A DNA stretch of 64,000 bases from NCBI RefSeq assembly GCF_016801865.2, contig NC_068939.1:868001-932000 (forward strand), given 5' to 3'. Every line of letters starts with the position of its first letter. The stretch's first letter is position 1. Of this stretch, positions 61,450-64,000 are shown piece by piece. The notes under the pieces were generated by a model. That model did not search any database. It saw only the letters and a program-made list of their open reading frames with translations, and was not told the DNA's origin. Both the position numbers and the translations under genes were made by a program. This DNA is from Culex pipiens pallens (lineage: Eukaryota; Arthropoda; Insecta; Diptera; Culicidae).

Positions 61450-61988
61450 AGTTATATAAGTTTGTTTCAAATCAGTTTTTATAACTCCACTATATAACTT
61501 TGTTATAACAAACCGTTTCAACTGTCATTTCGATGACCGTACCACGGAGCAACATTGAAAATCGGTGTCATTTCAATTTGTTGTTTTCTCTATCATGAAC
61601 TCCATAAGCTGATAATTTTTGTAGCTTTTACCAGCGATATGTTCACAAATGAATCGGTCAACAATTAAAACTATTGCAATCTTCAATACATAAACATTTT
61701 TGAAACTCTAAATTCCTCATGTACAAATTTACACCTCCTAACAACACGCAATGTCAAGTTGAATATGTATGTTGAGCATCAGTTATATAATCTATTCTCC
61801 GATAACATTTGTGTAACAAAGCGAAAAAACCTAAGGTTATTTATAGAATGGTTGGCCACGCCCATTTTTTAGAAGATGCCGTCACATGACAATGTTAGAT
61901 AAGCAGTGAAACAAACAGTGCAATATTGTTTTTATTCAACAAACTGTTTTCGAGTAAAACATTGCAGATGAAACAGTATCTTGGCATA

Positions 61989-62147
61989 TCAGCACTTTGA
62001 CGTTCAATTACAGCTCATAAAAAAGTGTTTTCAAGTGAAATAAAGTGATAAATAGCTCAATAGGAAGTGAGCAAGTAAGTTTCTATCAAAAGTGTTCCAA
62101 AATAAATTGTTTTAATAGTGAAAATCAGCAAATTCGATGGAGTTAGG
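61989..62147 (+). repeat. Segment shared with 13169-13316
   Basis: See the copy at 13169. Identity is high over about 150 bp, with small indels, in the same orientation. It lies inside the nested element at 60756-62371. Confidence 0.75.
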
Positions 62148-62695
62148 AGCGAGTGCATATTGCCTATGTTGTGTGTAAAAGTTAGAAAAGAGTGAAGTTG
62201 ACTGTGTTTTAACACTTGTATAGCACACATCTCATGAGTTACATAAGTCAGTTATACAAGTAGTGAAACAAACTGATATGTAACTAACGTTGACATTTTT
62301 TCTCGTATGTTGATCCAAAACAGCTGTCTAACTATTATTCAACAGTCGACAAGTTATGAGTGCTACTTGGGAAGTTATGACCGCTTAAGTGACATTTGTG
62401 TATTTCTTTATTGAGAAACAAGTCTTACCCGACAAACTTCGTTCTGCCTTTTTTTCGTATGTTGACGTTTTTAACGTTTTTGCTTCTTCAGCCTCCTGTG
62501 ATCTAAATTTAATTTTACGTAACTTTCTCCATATAATCTGCAGATTTTCCGGAATCGGTTCCAGAGTGACAAAAGTTATAACTTTTTGGCGTAAGAACCT
62601 TCCTTGGACTTATACGAACCCAACGCCACAAATATCACCTTGATTCGACGTTCCATGTTGAATTGATTCGCGTTCGAACAAAACCGTCGAAATTT

Positions 62696-63228
62696 TATAT
62701 ATCGACGTCGTCGTGCTATCTTGTCGCACCCGCCATTTTGACGTTCCGAGAAAAACGCGTTTTAATGTTTGACCTTGAATATTCAAAAACGAGAGCACGC
62801 AATGTAAACAATAACAAACACGTTTTGTTTGGCTCACCATTCTGTGCATTGTCCCAAAGTTTGGTTGAAGTTTGTTGCTGGAGTCCCGAGTTATAATTAC
62901 AAATGTTTACGGTAGTCTAGCTTGTACGTGCGACAAACGCATCCTGACTTTCCTGGCCTGAAATCCCTTTGGCCTTTTGTCGCACTTACATCAATTTTCA
63001 TGGAGTGACAAGATAGCACGACAAGATTGAAACTACTTTCATATGTAAAGTGACAAAAATGCACGGAGTTTTTTCGGTTTTTGTTGAATATCTCAGGATT
63101 GAAATCGAATTTTGGGGATCTGTGAAGGTCAAAAGGTGAGGCATTGTGAGCTGCACAAAATGGCGTTCTTAACTCAATTTGGCCCAAAATGCACGTACGA
63201 CAAGTTAGCACGATGGCGACGATATATA
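62696..63228. mobile_element. Inverted-repeat element with CGTGCTATCTTGTCG ends
   Basis: TATATATCGACGTCGTCGTG (from 62696) continuing into CTATCTTGTCG pairs with the inverted right end at 63198-63228, at about 26 of 31 positions. A further inverted copy, GACAAGATAGCACGACAAG, lies inside near 63007-63025. It is nested in the composite element. No protein-coding frame is credible. Confidence 0.6.
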
Positions 63229-63300
63229 GATAGAAGATAGATAGAAATTGTGTCCAAACCCATCATATCACCAAATGTTGGTGAAAAGTGAGGAAGGCAA

Positions 63301-64000
63301 CAACCACATAGGTGGATTAAGTTAGTTTTTTCAAAATGATCCGTCGTTTTTAAAGTTTTTTTTTATTTTCTTTGGCTGGATATGGTTTACTTTTTATAAT
63401 GCAATCCTAGATGTCTTCTTCAATATTCTTTTTGTTGTAGATAAACTGATTCTTTTCAATTTCCATGTTGACTTTTTTGCTTAAACCGAATATTTTTTAG
63501 CATTTTTCCTTGACTCTGGAAAAACACAAATCAAAATGATTTGCAAGTTATTGACAACTTTACCTTCAATTTAAATGTCATTTGAGGAATACATATTTAG
63601 TTTGAATGTTTTTGGGTAAAATATGAGTGTCAAATTTCTGTAAAAATCATGTAAAGCTAAATGAGCAGTTCTTTCATTCCTGATAGACTCATATAAATTC
63701 AATGTTTTAATATATAATTCAAGATGTATTGGTAATCATAATCATTTTTACTTGAACAATAATCTTCTAGTTGTGATTTCACTTCCTTTAAATTTATTTT
63801 CCTTGTGAATCAATCAAAACGCTACCTTGAAATTTTCCGCCTAAACCACGGCTTAAATTTTTGTTTTCGGCGCGGTCTCAAATTTCTCATCATTATTCGT
63901 GGTTGAACTCACCCCTCCCCCTTTGCAAGCAAAACCAAGAAAAAACACAAAAAAGAGAATGTCCACACCATTGGAATCAGAAACAACAACAACAACCACA
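63301..64000. other. AT-rich DNA, no feature recognised
   Basis: Mostly A/T-rich sequence, ending in a CAA-rich stretch at the window edge. A minus donor-like GGGGTGAGTTC lies near 63910 but has no coding exon next to it. Confidence 0.45.

Larger units (their letters stand above)
60756..62371. mobile_element. Nested 1.6-kb TIR element, CCCAAGYARCAC ends
   Basis: CCCAAGCAACAC (60756-60767) and GTGCTACTTGGG (62360-62371) form imperfect inverted ends. The repeat unit it interrupts continues on the right as AAGTTATGACC. AA is present on both sides, so the target duplication may be 2 bp. The interior has many TTGTATAAC/GTTATACAA-like motifs and one GC-richer patch (61240-61440). Confidence 0.75.
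59324..63300. mobile_element. Composite element with TTGCCTTCCTCACT inverted ends, about 4 kb
   Basis: TTGCCTTCCTCACT (59324-59337) is matched exactly in inverted orientation at 63287-63300. Inside are a 164-bp tandem array, a nested TIR element (60756-62371) and a second inverted-repeat element (62696-63228). Without the insertions it would be about 1.8 kb. No transposase is seen. I recall ends of this type as common in culicine genomes. The target duplication is unclear, and the flanking AACCACATAGGTGGATTAA may be part of the element. Confidence 0.75.

Overview
This looks like eukaryotic, insect nuclear DNA, most likely from a culicine mosquito (Culex-like). The reasons are AT-rich non-coding sequence crowded with MITEs, GT-AG splice signals with CTAAT-type branch points, a tRNA-derived SINE, and repeat types I recall from Culex and Aedes: ends TTGCCTTCCTCACT, ends TTAAGGGGTTACATA, and MITEs beginning GGGAGCGTT. 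The species call rests on recall, not on a search. One run of exactly 100 N (7168-7267) marks a scaffold gap.

Genes are sparse, and most of the window reads as intergenic DNA or very long introns. The clearest coding unit is a plus-strand 155-codon ORF (48047-48514). It follows a good 3' splice site and is followed by poly(A) signals; its family is not recognised. A TATA-like box lies at 47611, and possible upstream exons lie at 46487-46548 (signal-peptide-like start) and 47168-47280. On the minus strand, a 74-nt exon at 21815-21888 has a CTAAT branch point, pyrimidine tract, CAG acceptor and GTAAGT donor around one open frame. A second minus-strand exon candidate (9020-9268) is phase-compatible with it. 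Weaker coding-like pieces lie at 26183-26395, 24173-24305, 46977-47330, 6014-6268, 6489-6695 and 61249-61449. No host gene could be named.

Region by region: 1-12400 is mostly unannotated AT-rich DNA. 12400-20100 holds several MITEs, a 1.66-kb TIR element, a TTAA-flanked piggyBac-type MITE and a SINE. 20100-31500 holds the minus-strand exon candidates, a palindromic MITE family and an 873-bp foldback element with a perfect 8-bp target duplication. 33663-34784 is a 1.1-kb element with 33-bp TIRs that contains three further MITEs, one nested in another. 34860-37160 and 45700-46560 are richer in GC and look like promoter or 5'-UTR sequence. 42010-42395 is a CpG-dense cluster of TCGCGA palindromes. 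51379-54870 is a 3.5-kb near-perfect 9-bp satellite, bordered by an 8-bp-TSD hAT-type MITE. 59324-63300 is a composite element with 14-bp inverted ends. It carries a 164-bp tandem repeat of fixed period and is interrupted by two further inverted-repeat elements.

No coordinated gene system is visible. The main interest is the layered transposon structure, the two tandem arrays and the unidentified candidate exons.
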